A DNA stretch of 64,000 nucleotides from Terriglobia bacterium (GTDB lineage: Bacteria; Acidobacteriota; Terriglobia; Terriglobales; Acidobacteriaceae), in assembly GCA_020073565.1 (NCBI GenBank), contig JAIQEY010000015.1, positions 1 through 64,000 of the forward strand, read 5' to 3'. Shown in pieces: positions 32,801-41,300 of this stretch. The position numbers and the translations under genes were made by a program. Below the pieces are notes generated by a model, which searched no databases, was not told the origin of the DNA, and saw only the letters and a program-made list of their open reading frames with translations. Position 1 is the first letter of the stretch, and each line of letters begins with the position of its first letter.

Positions 32801-35170
32801 GCTACTGAAGCCGTTGAAGTCACCGCGGAAAATGGACTCGTTCAGACCCAAGGGGCGGCTGTTGGCGGTGTCATTGGCGGTATTGCCAAGGGTCAGCTCG
32901 AAAACCTGCCCATGAACGGCCGCAACGTCGCCGAGTTAGCAGTGGCCGCTCCCAGGCCTGTGAGGATGGCCAAGGAACTTGACGACAGAAGCCGCGCGCT
33001 CCGCAGCAATGACAAAGATGAAGGCGATGTATCCGCATCGTCCGCGCACGTACGCTCCTATTTCCCCGAGGCGCTCTACATCAATCCCGAAATCATCACC
33101 GATAAGGACGGGCGCGCCAGCATTGTGATTCCGATGGCCGACTCCATCACCACGTGGCGTATGGCGATGATTGCGTCCACGCAACATGGCGCGCTGGGAA
33201 CGTCCACTTCGAGTCTGAAAGTCTTTCAGGACTTTTTTGTCGATCTCGATCTGCCGGTCACGCTCACCCAAGGCGACCGGATTTCGATCCCTGTGGGTAT
33301 CTACAACTATTCCGATTCAACCGGAGACGTGAGCCTGCATCTCGAAGCAGACAACTGGTTCTCGCTGGTCGATGACGTTGCCGAGAAGTCGGTGACGGTA
33401 GAGTCGTCCCGTGTCGGAGGCTCACAGTTCACGCTCGAAGCCAAGCGCATCGGGAAGTTCAAGCTGACGCTTTCCGCCCGCATGAAAGGCGGAGCCAATC
33501 GTGCAGACATCGTGGTCCGGGAGATTGAAGTCATCCCCAACGGCCGAGAGCAGAATCTGGTATTCAACGGCCGCCTGGAAAATAAGGTGCAGCACGAAGT
33601 CGCCTTCCCGGCGAACTCTATTCCAGACGCCAGCAAGATCTTCGTCCGGCTCTATCCCGGCCCCATGAGCCAGGTCGTCGAAGGCATGGACAGTATTCTG
33701 CGCATGCCGGGCGGTTGCTTTGAGCAGACTTCCTCGAGCACTTACCCCAACGTGCTGGCGCTGGACTACATGAAGCGCACCAAGAAGCTCACTCCAGAAG
33801 TGCACGCCAAAGCTGAGGGATACATTGCGAACGGCTATCAGCGGTTGCTGACGTTTGAGGTTCCCGGCGGCGGATTCTCGTGGTTCGGCAGTGCGCCGGC
33901 AAACAAAATTCTCACTGCTTACGGCCTGATGGAGTTCTACGACATGTCGAAGGTCTACGACGTGGACCCGAAACTCATCCTGCGAACGCAGCAGTGGCTC
34001 GCCAGTCAGCAGCAGGAGGATGGCAGCTGGAAACCCGACACTTCCTTCATTAATGAGGGTGCCACGAACCGCTACAACTCAAACGTTCTGCGGATCACGG
34101 CATACATCGCCTGGTCGCTCGGCAACACGGGATATCAGGGAACAGCGGTCGAGCGAGCCAAGCAGTACGTCGAACAACACATGAACGCGAAAATGGACGC
34201 CTACACCCTGGCGGTGGTGGCCAACTTCGCCTCCGATTACGGCAAAGACCGGGAATTCACGCGGCAAGCGATCCAACTCCTGCTGGATGTACGCACGGAG
34301 AAAGGCGAGCAGGTTTGGTGGAACGCGGATGAGACCAGCGTCTATGCGACCGGGGAGAGTGCCAGCGTGGAGACGACGGGAATGGCCGTGCAGGCTCTGC
34401 TCCGGTCGGGGGAGGCCCCGAGGACGGCACGCAAGGCGCTCAGTTACATCGCCTCGAAGAAAGACGCATACGGAACGTGGGGAACCACCCAGGCGACGAT
34501 CATGGCGCTGCGTGCTCTGCTCACCGCCACCGAGAAGGGCGCGGCCGATGTTCGTGGCACATTGCTGGTCTTGCTCAACGGCAAGCCAGCCGAAAAGCTC
34601 GTCCTGACACCGGAGAACAGCGATCTGCTCCACCAGTTCGTGTTCAAGGACATCGATTCGCAAAGTGCCAACACCGTCGAGATCCGCTTCGAGGGCAAGG
34701 GCGGACTCGCTTACCAGGTCGTCGGGACCTACTTTCTCCCCTGGGATCAGAAGCCGGCGGGTGAGCCTCTGTCCATCGATGTCGCATACGACCGCACGCA
34801 CCTCGCGCAAGACGACATTGCTACGGCAACCGCGACAGTCAGGAACAATATGGACAAGACCGCCAACATGGTGATGGTGGATCTGGGCATTCCGCCCGGC
34901 TTTGACCTGCTCAGCGAAGATTTGCAGACGTACCAGGAGAAGAGCTCGGGTCTGAAAAGTGGCCACTTGTCGAAGTTCAGCCTTACGGCGACCCAAGCCA
35001 TTCTCTACTTCGATTCGTTCGCCGCGGGGGATACCGTCACAGTGAAGTTCCGTCTGCGGGCGAAGTATCCCATCCGGGCGCGGACATTCAAGTCGCGGGT
35101 CTACGAATACTACGATCCCGAGGTCAGTTCGATCGCGCGACCCGTACAACTGGAGGTGCGCAAGCGTTAG
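29840..35170 (+). CDS. alpha-2-macroglobulin family protein with thioester and an embedded Oar-like segment
   Basis: The 1,776-residue product starts with a hydrophobic export signal (VIVILSVFLTIAALVSL). Several macroglobulin (MG) domains run to about residue 890: EKPIYQPGQTIHVRALALD and AVYRAGDRIELRVLSTK are the MG1/MG3-type signatures. Residues about 895-1040 are a foreign-looking insert: a carboxypeptidase-regulatory domain (IVGTVTDPTGAVVPGATVEL) followed by a TonB-receptor-plug-like piece (GQLENLPMNGRNVAELAV). Then come the A2M domain (NPEIITDKDGRASIVIPMAD), the thioester C1293-F-E-Q1296 in a GGCFEQTSS context, and an alpha-alpha toroid (TED) plus receptor-binding-like domain to the end. 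Bacterial A2Ms trap or bind attacking proteases covalently near the envelope. No penicillin-binding protein 1C partner gene is adjacent. Confidence 0.9.
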   Translation: MDNVKQCRNATRFVIVILSVFLTIAALVSLQSFQASGGALTVATYSHGVLHLTIPYHAARSGGGPLTMEVLDPEDNVVGRAERHVEVAEGQGRWQDEIKLEKSLPLDDLVWHRVHYRFEYDDHKTVGLEGTESISQVLRTPVIHILGQQAYLNGGSAAVRVIVTDSKNEVIAGRGAVRIEFLTGADKSRLLFTGQLNRRGTTEAQFRFPAGLVGSYQLRYVVDTPIGSTEFTQAVRLEDKVSILLTAEKPIYQPGQTIHVRALALDRSDHEAAANHKLTFELEDSRGNKVFKKTTATDEFGVASAEFGLADEVNLGTYHLRALMGDADSPTNTAEIALNVERYGLPKFKVAVEFSENDKKQKRGYQPGDHVTGTVRAHYFFGKPVDNAEISIKASAMDVEVVEVASAQGKTEADGSYRFDLHLPKYFAGRPLSHGAARVLIEATVKDSASHAETRDESITVSESPLLITAVPEGGTLVPNLENQVFVLTSYPDGTRAKADLHIHAPGNLDQHVATDDGGVAVTRIKPGDASETLEIEATDQEGNHASSNVLLQTREGEDQVLLRTERAVYRAGDRIELRVLSTKTRGAAYVDIVKEGQTVLTRDLELENGEAELSLIATPEMAGTVDLSAYLFGRDARPVGDHRLIFVQPADELKIETVADAAVYKPGGEARIRFRVTNSHGEGIHAALGLQVVDEAVFALAEKQPGFAKVFFYLEQEVMKPRYEIHSIGMPDIVEPVEKSKVEQRDRAARALFSATEIVSPNKFEAEFGKDVPMAKYGVYASRYQARFLKQANQLAKVLSHAYSEKSKAGDPAVIYAKIAQAGGAEFRDAWSTSFTFEAQRWDSSKTYYLLRSAGPDRQLNSSDDLQVLLQCHRKWVVGHPNPGTAIDIDIEHDRGPFNGRADIVGTVTDPTGAVVPGATVELRRVSTGKTRTATTNAAGHFSLSGVPAGNYVVQVSLAGFKIASGELTLQARDRAALSTTLAVGQATEAVEVTAENGLVQTQGAAVGGVIGGIAKGQLENLPMNGRNVAELAVAAPRPVRMAKELDDRSRALRSNDKDEGDVSASSAHVRSYFPEALYINPEIITDKDGRASIVIPMADSITTWRMAMIASTQHGALGTSTSSLKVFQDFFVDLDLPVTLTQGDRISIPVGIYNYSDSTGDVSLHLEADNWFSLVDDVAEKSVTVESSRVGGSQFTLEAKRIGKFKLTLSARMKGGANRADIVVREIEVIPNGREQNLVFNGRLENKVQHEVAFPANSIPDASKIFVRLYPGPMSQVVEGMDSILRMPGGCFEQTSSSTYPNVLALDYMKRTKKLTPEVHAKAEGYIANGYQRLLTFEVPGGGFSWFGSAPANKILTAYGLMEFYDMSKVYDVDPKLILRTQQWLASQQQEDGSWKPDTSFINEGATNRYNSNVLRITAYIAWSLGNTGYQGTAVERAKQYVEQHMNAKMDAYTLAVVANFASDYGKDREFTRQAIQLLLDVRTEKGEQVWWNADETSVYATGESASVETTGMAVQALLRSGEAPRTARKALSYIASKKDAYGTWGTTQATIMALRALLTATEKGAADVRGTLLVLLNGKPAEKLVLTPENSDLLHQFVFKDIDSQSANTVEIRFEGKGGLAYQVVGTYFLPWDQKPAGEPLSIDVAYDRTHLAQDDIATATATVRNNMDKTANMVMVDLGIPPGFDLLSEDLQTYQEKSSGLKSGHLSKFSLTATQAILYFDSFAAGDTVTVKFRLRAKYPIRARTFKSRVYEYYDPEVSSIARPVQLEVRKR

Positions 35171-35503
35171 TGGGCCATGGTAAAACGGCGTTCAAGAGAT
35201 ACTCCGCCTGAAGGTCCTATCGTGTGGCATTAGTCCCAGGCGGCTCGCGCGGAATCTGTGTTCCCCGCGCAAGATCGAGTTCAAGAACTAGACAGCTGCG
35301 AAACGCCAGTGTTTCCGCGCCTGCGGGCGATCTCGTACGCTGCAGGCCCGTAAACCTGGCTCCAGCCGTGGTAGTACAGTCCCTTCGGTAACCTGTCGGA
35401 GTACGTCCTTTCGTGCGATTCTCGATGTGCCGTTTGAAGCCCATCGAACCGCGACCGCAGACCAACTCTCGTTGGAGCCGCGGAACTCAAGTGAGGAACA
35501 ATC
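35171..35503. other. 333-bp intergenic stretch before the bactofilin gene
   Basis: No gene recognised on either strand. Long minus-strand frames here continue antisense through the bactofilin gene and have shadow-type composition. The end should hold the bactofilin promoter; GAGGAAC at about 35493-35499 is its ribosome binding site. Confidence 0.45.
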
Positions 35504-36004
35504 ATGCTGCAGTCTCCGGAACCGAAATACTCTCCAACCACGGCCCCTACGAATAGTTACACGCCAGTCAAGCCCGCCACTTCTCCCATGGATCAAGCCA
35601 ACATCGGACGCTCGCTGGTGATCAAAGGCGAAGTCAGCGGGGCAGAAGCGCTTTTCATTGACGGACGTATCGAAGGCACCATCAATTTTCCCGACAACCG
35701 CGTCACTATCGGCCGCCACGGAAACGTCGCGGCAAACATCAACGCCAAAGAAGTCGTCATCATGGGAAAGGTTCAGGGCAACGTAGAGTGTGCCGACCGT
35801 CTGGACATTCGCAGCGAGGGCGTGCTGGCGGGCGATGTGATCACGCACCGCATCAGCGTGGAAGAAGGCGCCATCCTGAAGGGCGGCGTTGAAGTTCGCA
35901 ATCCAGAAAAGAAAGATCAGAAAACGCAGACCCAGTCGGTGCAGAGCCAGCCTAAGCCACTTGAGGCGCCGAAGGCGCTGGCGGCGACTGCCGGCAACGC
36001 ATAG
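35504..36004 (+). CDS. bactofilin (polymer-forming cytoskeletal protein)
   Basis: The 166-residue product has a Pro/Thr-rich N-terminal tail (1-30), then the bactofilin beta-helix: SLVIKGEVSGAEALFIDGRIEGTI, RHGNVAANINAKEVVIMGKV, GNVECADRLDIRSEGVLAGD and DVITHRISVEEGAILKGG, and a charged, Gln/Pro-rich C-terminal tail. Bactofilins self-assemble into filaments at the membrane and organise cell-wall enzymes. An M15-type peptidase gene lies 0.75 kb downstream on the same strand; bactofilin genes are often near peptidoglycan hydrolases. GAGGAAC precedes the ATG. Confidence 0.92.
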   Translation: MLQSPEPKYSPTTAPTNSYTPVKPATSPMDQANIGRSLVIKGEVSGAEALFIDGRIEGTINFPDNRVTIGRHGNVAANINAKEVVIMGKVQGNVECADRLDIRSEGVLAGDVITHRISVEEGAILKGGVEVRNPEKKDQKTQTQSVQSQPKPLEAPKALAATAGNA

Positions 36005-36013
36005 ATTTGTGTA

Positions 36014-36080
36014 GCGCGGACACTCTTGTCCGCGCCTGCATGCAGTGTGGCGCCGCCGATACGCGGACAGGAATGTCCGC
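36014..36080. repeat. paired palindromes (REP-like), GCGGACA type
   Basis: Two adjacent hairpins with related arms: 36014-36022/36027-36035 (GCGCGGACA, loop CTCT, TGTCCGCGC) and 36063-36069/36074-36080 (GCGGACA, loop GGAA, TGTCCGC). They lie between the convergent bactofilin and msrB genes. The layout (two palindromes in tandem) is like REP elements; it may also stop transcription from both sides. Confidence 0.75.
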
Positions 36081-36098
36081 GCCACCCGGCGGCGTTTT

Positions 36099-36509
36099 TT
36101 ACTTCTTGGGCTTGAAGTCCAAAGCCGCCGAGTTCATGCAGTAGCGCAGGCCGGTCGGACCCGGGCCATCCGGGAAGACGTGGCCCAGATGGGCGTCGCA
36201 GCGGGCGCAGCGCGCTTCCGTGCGGGTCATCCCGTAGCTGCGGGCGGTGTGTTCAGTAATGTTCTGGCGATCGGCGGCGGCATAGAAGCTGGGCCATCCG
36301 GTTCCGGAGTCAAACTTCGTCTCCGAGCCAAACAGCAGCGCCCCACAGCAGACGCAGTGGTATGTCCCGTCATCGTGTTGGTTCCAGTACTTGCCCGTGA
36401 AGGCGGGCTCGGTACCGCACTGGCGGGCAACCTGGTATTGCTCGGGTGTCAACTGCTGCTGCCACTCCTGGTCGCTCTTCTGGATCTTGTCGGTTAGTCT
36501 CTCAGTCAT
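36099..36509 (-). CDS. msrB: peptide-methionine (R)-S-oxide reductase
   Basis: The 136-residue product from ATG 36509 (GGAG upstream) has the normal MsrB length. It shows both zinc CxxC pairs (CVCCGALLF and [12 protein letters not shown]), the conserved GTGWPSFY and the catalytic cysteine in RYCMNSAAL. It reduces methionine-R-sulfoxide in damaged proteins, probably using thioredoxin. No signal peptide, so cytoplasmic. It stands convergent to bactofilin and divergent from the M15 peptidase. Confidence 0.95.
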   Translation of the reverse strand: MTERLTDKIQKSDQEWQQQLTPEQYQVARQCGTEPAFTGKYWNQHDDGTYHCVCCGALLFGSETKFDSGTGWPSFYAAADRQNITEHTARSYGMTRTEARCARCDAHLGHVFPDGPGPTGLRYCMNSAALDFKPKK

Positions 36510-36748
36510 AGTGGTCTCCAGAAATGAGATGCGCGGTCCGTCCAAAAGTCGCAGCGGAGAACCCGTCCTTTGTCTTTTGTCTTTTCGCACGACCACGTTA
36601 GCGCAAGGGCAGGGAATTGTCCGGTAATCGAAACCGACCCAAAGTAGAGTGATTGCGCTCACAGCGCAGCCGGCCCTTCTTCCTGTTTCATAGGTGGATG
36701 GGGACAACATCATTTACAGGCGAGAGCCGACCGATGCGGGGGACCGCA

Positions 36749-37195
36749 ATGGGTAATTTGAGCGCACATTTTTCCAAGGCAGAGTTTGCCTGCCGCTGCT
36801 GCGGCGGACTGATCATCGACCCGGAACTTATTGACGCGTTGGAACAACTGCGCACCCTGGCCGGCAAACCAATGCTGATTCACGATGGGTATCGCTGTCC
36901 TCCTCACAACCAGGAAGTGGGCGGCGTGACCGACAGCGAACACACCCGAGGCTTGGCGGCCGACGTTGAAATTCTCGGTCTCTCGCTGCAGGAAATGTAT
37001 GAACTGGCCCTGCAGATCCCAACCTTCACCAGGGGTGGAATTGGCGTCTACGACGGAGGCTTTCTGCATCTGGATGTTCGCCAACACGCGGCCCGCTGGG
37101 CGCGCGTGCGGGGACAGTATGTGGGGATCCAGCACCTGGTGAAGCAACCCCTGACCCTGCTGGCGAAAGTGCAGACCAGTTCTCAACCCGGATAG
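36749..37195 (+). CDS. M15-family D-Ala-D-Ala carboxypeptidase-like protein
   Basis: From ATG 36749 the 148-residue product has LSAHFSKAEFACRCCGG, then MLIHDGYRCPPHNQEVGG, the zinc motif S-E-H-T-R-G-L-A-A-D-V and a later HLDV zinc ligand. This is the Peptidase_M15A (PF08291-type) fold, acting on peptidoglycan peptides or found in phage endolysins. There is no signal peptide in the chosen frame; in-frame ATGs further upstream (36653, 36734) do not create one either. A phage-derived or cytosolic role is therefore possible. GGGGGA lies just before the start. Confidence 0.75.
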   Translation: MGNLSAHFSKAEFACRCCGGLIIDPELIDALEQLRTLAGKPMLIHDGYRCPPHNQEVGGVTDSEHTRGLAADVEILGLSLQEMYELALQIPTFTRGGIGVYDGGFLHLDVRQHAARWARVRGQYVGIQHLVKQPLTLLAKVQTSSQPG

Positions 37196-37490
37196 GCCAG
37201 ACGTTATCGCCCTCGCGTTCTTCGTCCAAGCCCTACCTCGGCAGCGAATCGACCCTCTATGTCCCGCGCGCATCGTCAGGCCGTGGGTTCAGGTTTGGAC
37301 AACACTCTGGTAACCGCCGGACCGTTACTCATAAAGTGCAGTTGCTTGCACCCCGCCCCTTCACCGAAATCCTGCTTTATCGTATAAGCTGCGCATCCAC
37401 AGTGATTTACAGTGCGCACCTCATATGGATTCGCAGGTGCACTGAACAGGGCGTGTTTGGCTGGCCTGTCGGGCCAAGTTTGGGGGGACT

Positions 37491-37910
37491 TTGACCGTCA
37501 TTTACACCACGCCGAGCGAAGTTCCTCGAAAGACATCCCGGACGGCGCTGCTTCCGCTGCTGATCGTTCTGTTCCTGGTGTCGTACGCGATCCTGGCGAT
37601 GCTGGTGCTCGAGCAGGGCCGGACGATCGAATCGCAGCGGGGCTTGTTGCGCGAGATGCTGAAAGACAGCACTCAGCTGGCAGCCCTGAAAAGCAAGCTG
37701 GCGAATGCCGAGGCCAAGCGCTCCTCGCAAGACAAGGCGCCTGCCGCGGCCGAACAGAACGTGCCAGAGACTGGAAGTCCCGTGGTCGCGCCAAACAGAC
37801 CCGAGAAAGAAGCAAAGCGACCCGGCAAGTCGTCCCGCTCCCTGAAAGAGATTCCGGAAAAGCCGGCAGCGGACTTGGAAGACGTGCGCCGGTCGACACG
37901 GGTGATCTAG
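37491..37910 (+). CDS. small membrane protein with coiled coil
   Basis: The 139-residue product has a TTG start at 37491 directly behind GGGGGGA. One membrane helix (ALLPLLIVLFLVSYAILAMLVL) is followed by a coiled-coil-like stretch (GRTIESQRGLLREMLKDSTQL, KSKLANAEAKRSS) and a basic, Pro-rich disordered tail (EKEAKRPGKSSRSLKEIPEK). The layout suggests an anchored periplasmic or cytoplasmic scaffold. No family recognised. Confidence 0.6.
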   Translation: MTVIYTTPSEVPRKTSRTALLPLLIVLFLVSYAILAMLVLEQGRTIESQRGLLREMLKDSTQLAALKSKLANAEAKRSSQDKAPAAAEQNVPETGSPVVAPNRPEKEAKRPGKSSRSLKEIPEKPAADLEDVRRSTRVI

Positions 37911-37987
37911 CCCAGTCCGATAAAGCACGGCTCCGCAGCAGAGCAACCCGGCCTTGGTAGGAGGCCGTGAACCAGGAAAGAAGCACT

Positions 37988-38236
37988 ATGAAGGCCCTGA
38001 CCCTAGCCTTGATACTGTCCCTTCCCGTCCCCAGGTTGTTGCCCCCAGCCCAGCCCTCCCTTGTCTCTAACCATCAACCGGCGAAACCCAAGGGAGGCCG
38101 CTGGTACTTCGCTGCCAACGGCCACGCCGTGTATTGCTACGGACCGGTTATGACTATGCCGCAGGGCGAAGGCGGCGTACTGAAGGTAGCAACGTTCTGC
38201 CGGGGCGACCAAACCATGGTCCCGCTCAAAGACTAA
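37988..38236 (+). CDS. small secreted hypothetical protein
   Basis: I place the start at ATG 37988, preceded by AGGAAAGAAG. The 82-residue product has a short signal peptide (LTLALILSLPVPRLLP) and a mature part with WYFAANGHAVYCYGP and two cysteines. A rho-independent terminator follows 18 bp after the stop. I recognise no family; the clear signal, ribosome binding site and terminator support a real gene. Confidence 0.6.
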   Translation: MKALTLALILSLPVPRLLPPAQPSLVSNHQPAKPKGGRWYFAANGHAVYCYGPVMTMPQGEGGVLKVATFCRGDQTMVPLKD

Positions 38237-38254
38237 AGAACCGAGATTCCTTGA

Positions 38255-38284
38255 AAAGCCCGTTCCTCGTAGCGGGCTTTTTTT
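38255..38284 (+). terminator. rho-independent terminator
   Basis: AAAGCCCG (38255-38262), a 10-base loop, CGGGCTTT (38273-38280) and a T-run to 38284. It ends the transcript of the small secreted protein. Confidence 0.85.
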
Positions 38285-38308
38285 CTTGTGTCTTCCACTA
38301 TATTCTTC

Positions 38309-38350
38309 GCGAGAGGCTTCTCGCGGCCTTGCCGCCGAAGCGGCAAGGCC
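38309..38350 (-). terminator. two strong hairpins at the end of the Ig-repeat lipoprotein gene
   Basis: A perfect 11-bp stem (38325-38335/38340-38350) with a TTCG tetraloop on the minus strand starts about 16 bp past the lipoprotein stop. A second hairpin, CGCGAGA/TCTCGCG (38309-38324), follows. There is no strong U-run, so termination is likely but not certain. Confidence 0.5.
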
Positions 38351-38365
38351 CGATTTTGAGCGCAA

Positions 38366-41300
38366 CTATTTTTCCATGATCAGCAACATTGGGATCGGAT
38401 TGCTGCTTCCAGCTGGATCGATCTTCACCGTCTTGTTGCCGGAAATCACGAGAGCCGTTGGAGTCGTGCCGTCCCCGGTTATGGTGACCCACCCCGTGGA
38501 GTTGATACTATAGCTATCCGTGAACGTTTGCCCGGCATTCTGATAGTTGGTTGAGGAGACATCCGAGGTGCCCGAGACAGTCCCTGCGTTCATCGTCACC
38601 GACCCGATCGAAGGTTCCGCGCTTTGCGAGGGCACAAGATTCGTACCCATGAAAAACGTCCCGGAAATCGACGAAGTGCTGAAGGGTCCCGCCGCCTGCG
38701 CCTCAACCGCTCCAATGGTGACGCTGTCGCCGGCGGTCTCCATGATGCCGGCCCGTGCAGCCGTCAGATATAGAGGTGGCCCCGGAGTACAATCGGCTCC
38801 GCTGAGGGTTACCCGGCCATTCGATGCGACCGTGTAACTGCATGCGAAGGCTTGGTGAGTGGTAGTGCCGGCGCCATCCTCGTACATGTCGATCGTGGCA
38901 CTTCCATTGCTGCCGGTGAAGAGCCCGATCACAGCGTTCCCGTTCACGCCGTCGCCCTTGATCCCACTCAGATAGAAGACTGAGATGCCGTTGAGCGAGG
39001 CGTTGTTAAACGTGCCGCTCTGCGAGCGCATCTCACCGCTGTAAACCGGAGAGCCGCTCGGGTCATCGGTACCCAGCATCAGCAGTTTCGAACTCGACAC
39101 CATGTAGTTCGCGATGTGCGAAGTGCCGTGGCTCGACACGATGCTCAACGTACCGCGGCCGCTGGCGTCCAACGTAGTGTAGGTGCCGGTCATGCTGGCC
39201 TGGTTGTCTGGCGTTCCGCCGATGTTGCAGTCCTCCTGGCCGGAATTGAAACTGCCACCGCTGGCGGTCATGACGCCAACGCAGGACATCGCGACAGGAC
39301 CCGAGTGATCCTCGCCGGTAATGCCAAATACATACTTCCCAGTGACGCCGGTGGAGAATGCGGACGTGGTCTGCTTCAGCAGTTGGCCCGAAGCGACGAA
39401 GGCGGTTGAGCCCGTCTCCCACTCGATGATGCGTCCCTTGGTGGCAACGTTCGAGGAGAGGGCACCGACCGAGATGCGCATCGGGAAGGAGCCGGACGAG
39501 GTCGCAATCACGGCACAGCCGCGGTTGTCCGACCCCACCGAATAAGAGCTCGCGCTGGTGTCGATGCTGACCACGGTATGGAGGCCGACGGCTCCATTCA
39601 TGTCAACCTCGCCAGCCGTGATGTGGCCGGTGCCATCCACAGTGAACGATCCCACCACGGCGGCGAAGCCAGTGCTGTTGTATCCGGCGAACGAGAATGC
39701 ATATTGCCCGCTCAGGACCGCTTCGTTCCCCTGAATCGTGCAAGAAACAACGGCGCTGGTGACGGTGAAACTGTCGCCGTCGGTCTTTGTGTTGTCCGTC
39801 ACCGATGTGGCGGTGATGGTGGGCGCGTTATTGGGCGCGCTCGGCACCGTGGTGGGTGGCGTGTATTCCACGCTGTTCGATGTGATGGTGCCCAGCGTGC
39901 CGCATGTGGGCGAACAGTCGCTGCCGTTGGCGGTCAACGTCCAGGTCACCCCCTGGGTATCGTTTTGCACGGTAGCGTGCAACGTCACGGCAGTCGCGCT
40001 CGCCTGAATCGTCGAAATCTTGTCGGTGATGCTGACGATAATCGGTAGCGCGGCGATGTCCACCGTATAGGCGTGCGAACCGGTTTGGCTCAGAGAGTCC
40101 GTCACCGCGACCGTGAACTGGACATTGGACTGCTCGGTCGTTGGCGTGCCGGAGAGCGTAACGGAGTCGGTGGTGCTGCTGCCCAGGTTCAGGCCGGCGG
40201 GCAAAGTGCCCGCACTCAGCGACCACGCATATGGCGCAAGACCACCCGTAGCTTGAATGGTCTGGTTATAAGCTGTGTTCACCGCCCCATTCGGCAAGGA
40301 TGCCGTGGTAATCGATGGCGCCGGCGGATTGCTGGTCGTTACCGAGTATGCCTGGATGCCCGTTTGGCTGGCCGCGTCCGTGATCTGAATCATGAACGTG
40401 CTGGATGCGGCCGCAGTCGGCGTGCCGGTGATGGTAACGGAGTTGGTGGTGCTACTGCCCAGGCTCAAGCCTGCAGGCAGTGTGCCTGCGCTCACGGACC
40501 AACTGTACGGCGACAAACCGGCCGTCGCTTGAATCGTCTGGTTGTAGGCTGTGCCAACGGTTCCGTCAGACAAGGATGCGGTGGTGATGGTTGGCGCGGC
40601 CGGATTGTTGATTTGAATCGTGAATCCCTGGGATGCGATCTGCTGCGGATTGGAATGGTCCTGCACCGAAACCGTGATCGGGAACGATCCCACCTCATGC
40701 GGTGTGCCGGAAAACACTCCGCCTGCGCTGAGGGTCATGCCGGTGGGCAGTGCGCCGGTTGCGCTCCAGCTAAACGGCGCAAGCCCGCCGCTGGCTACCA
40801 CAAATGTGAATGCCGAATACGCCGCGCCGTTCGTGCCCGCGGAGGGCGCGGCTGTGCTGATCACTGGAGCCGCGGGATTGTTAATGGTGAACGAATAGTC
40901 ATAGGTGGCGGCAACACCGGCCGCGTCTTGCACCCGAGCGGTGCACGTGTACGGGCTCAGCGTGGCGTTTGCGTTGGGCGTCCCCGAGATTATCCCGCTC
41001 TGACTCAGTGTCAAACCAGAGGGAAGTGCGCCTGCAGAAACGGACCAGGCCAGCGGCGCCGTACCCCCGCTCACGGGCACGGTGAAGGTAAAGGCCGAGC
41101 CGTTGGTGCCTGCGGGTGGCTCCGGTGTATCGGCAATCGTCGGTACCGGAGAGATGTGGATCGTGATGGCCGCAGACGTACCCGTGTCGGTGATAGAGGT
41201 CGCGGTCACCGTGGCGGTCGCAGCCGCGCCGGATGCCGGCGCATTGTAGGTAACGGCACTTGTGGTCGCGCCTGACAGTGTGCCAGGTCCCGACAAAGTC

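Noticed and set aside
34079..35149. 356-codon minus-strand frame inside the A2M gene
   Set aside because: Antisense shadow in a GC-rich gene; its composition is Arg/Gly/His rich and the opposite strand carries conserved A2M domains.
35288..36085. 265-codon minus-strand frame across the bactofilin gene
   Set aside because: It is antisense to a clear bactofilin, has no ribosome binding site or family match, and its start lies inside the palindromic repeat.
37412..37960. Overlapping frames of 182 (plus) and 162 (minus) codons near the small membrane protein
   Set aside because: They compete with a frame that has a clear membrane helix and Shine-Dalgarno sequence; the rest look like shadows.
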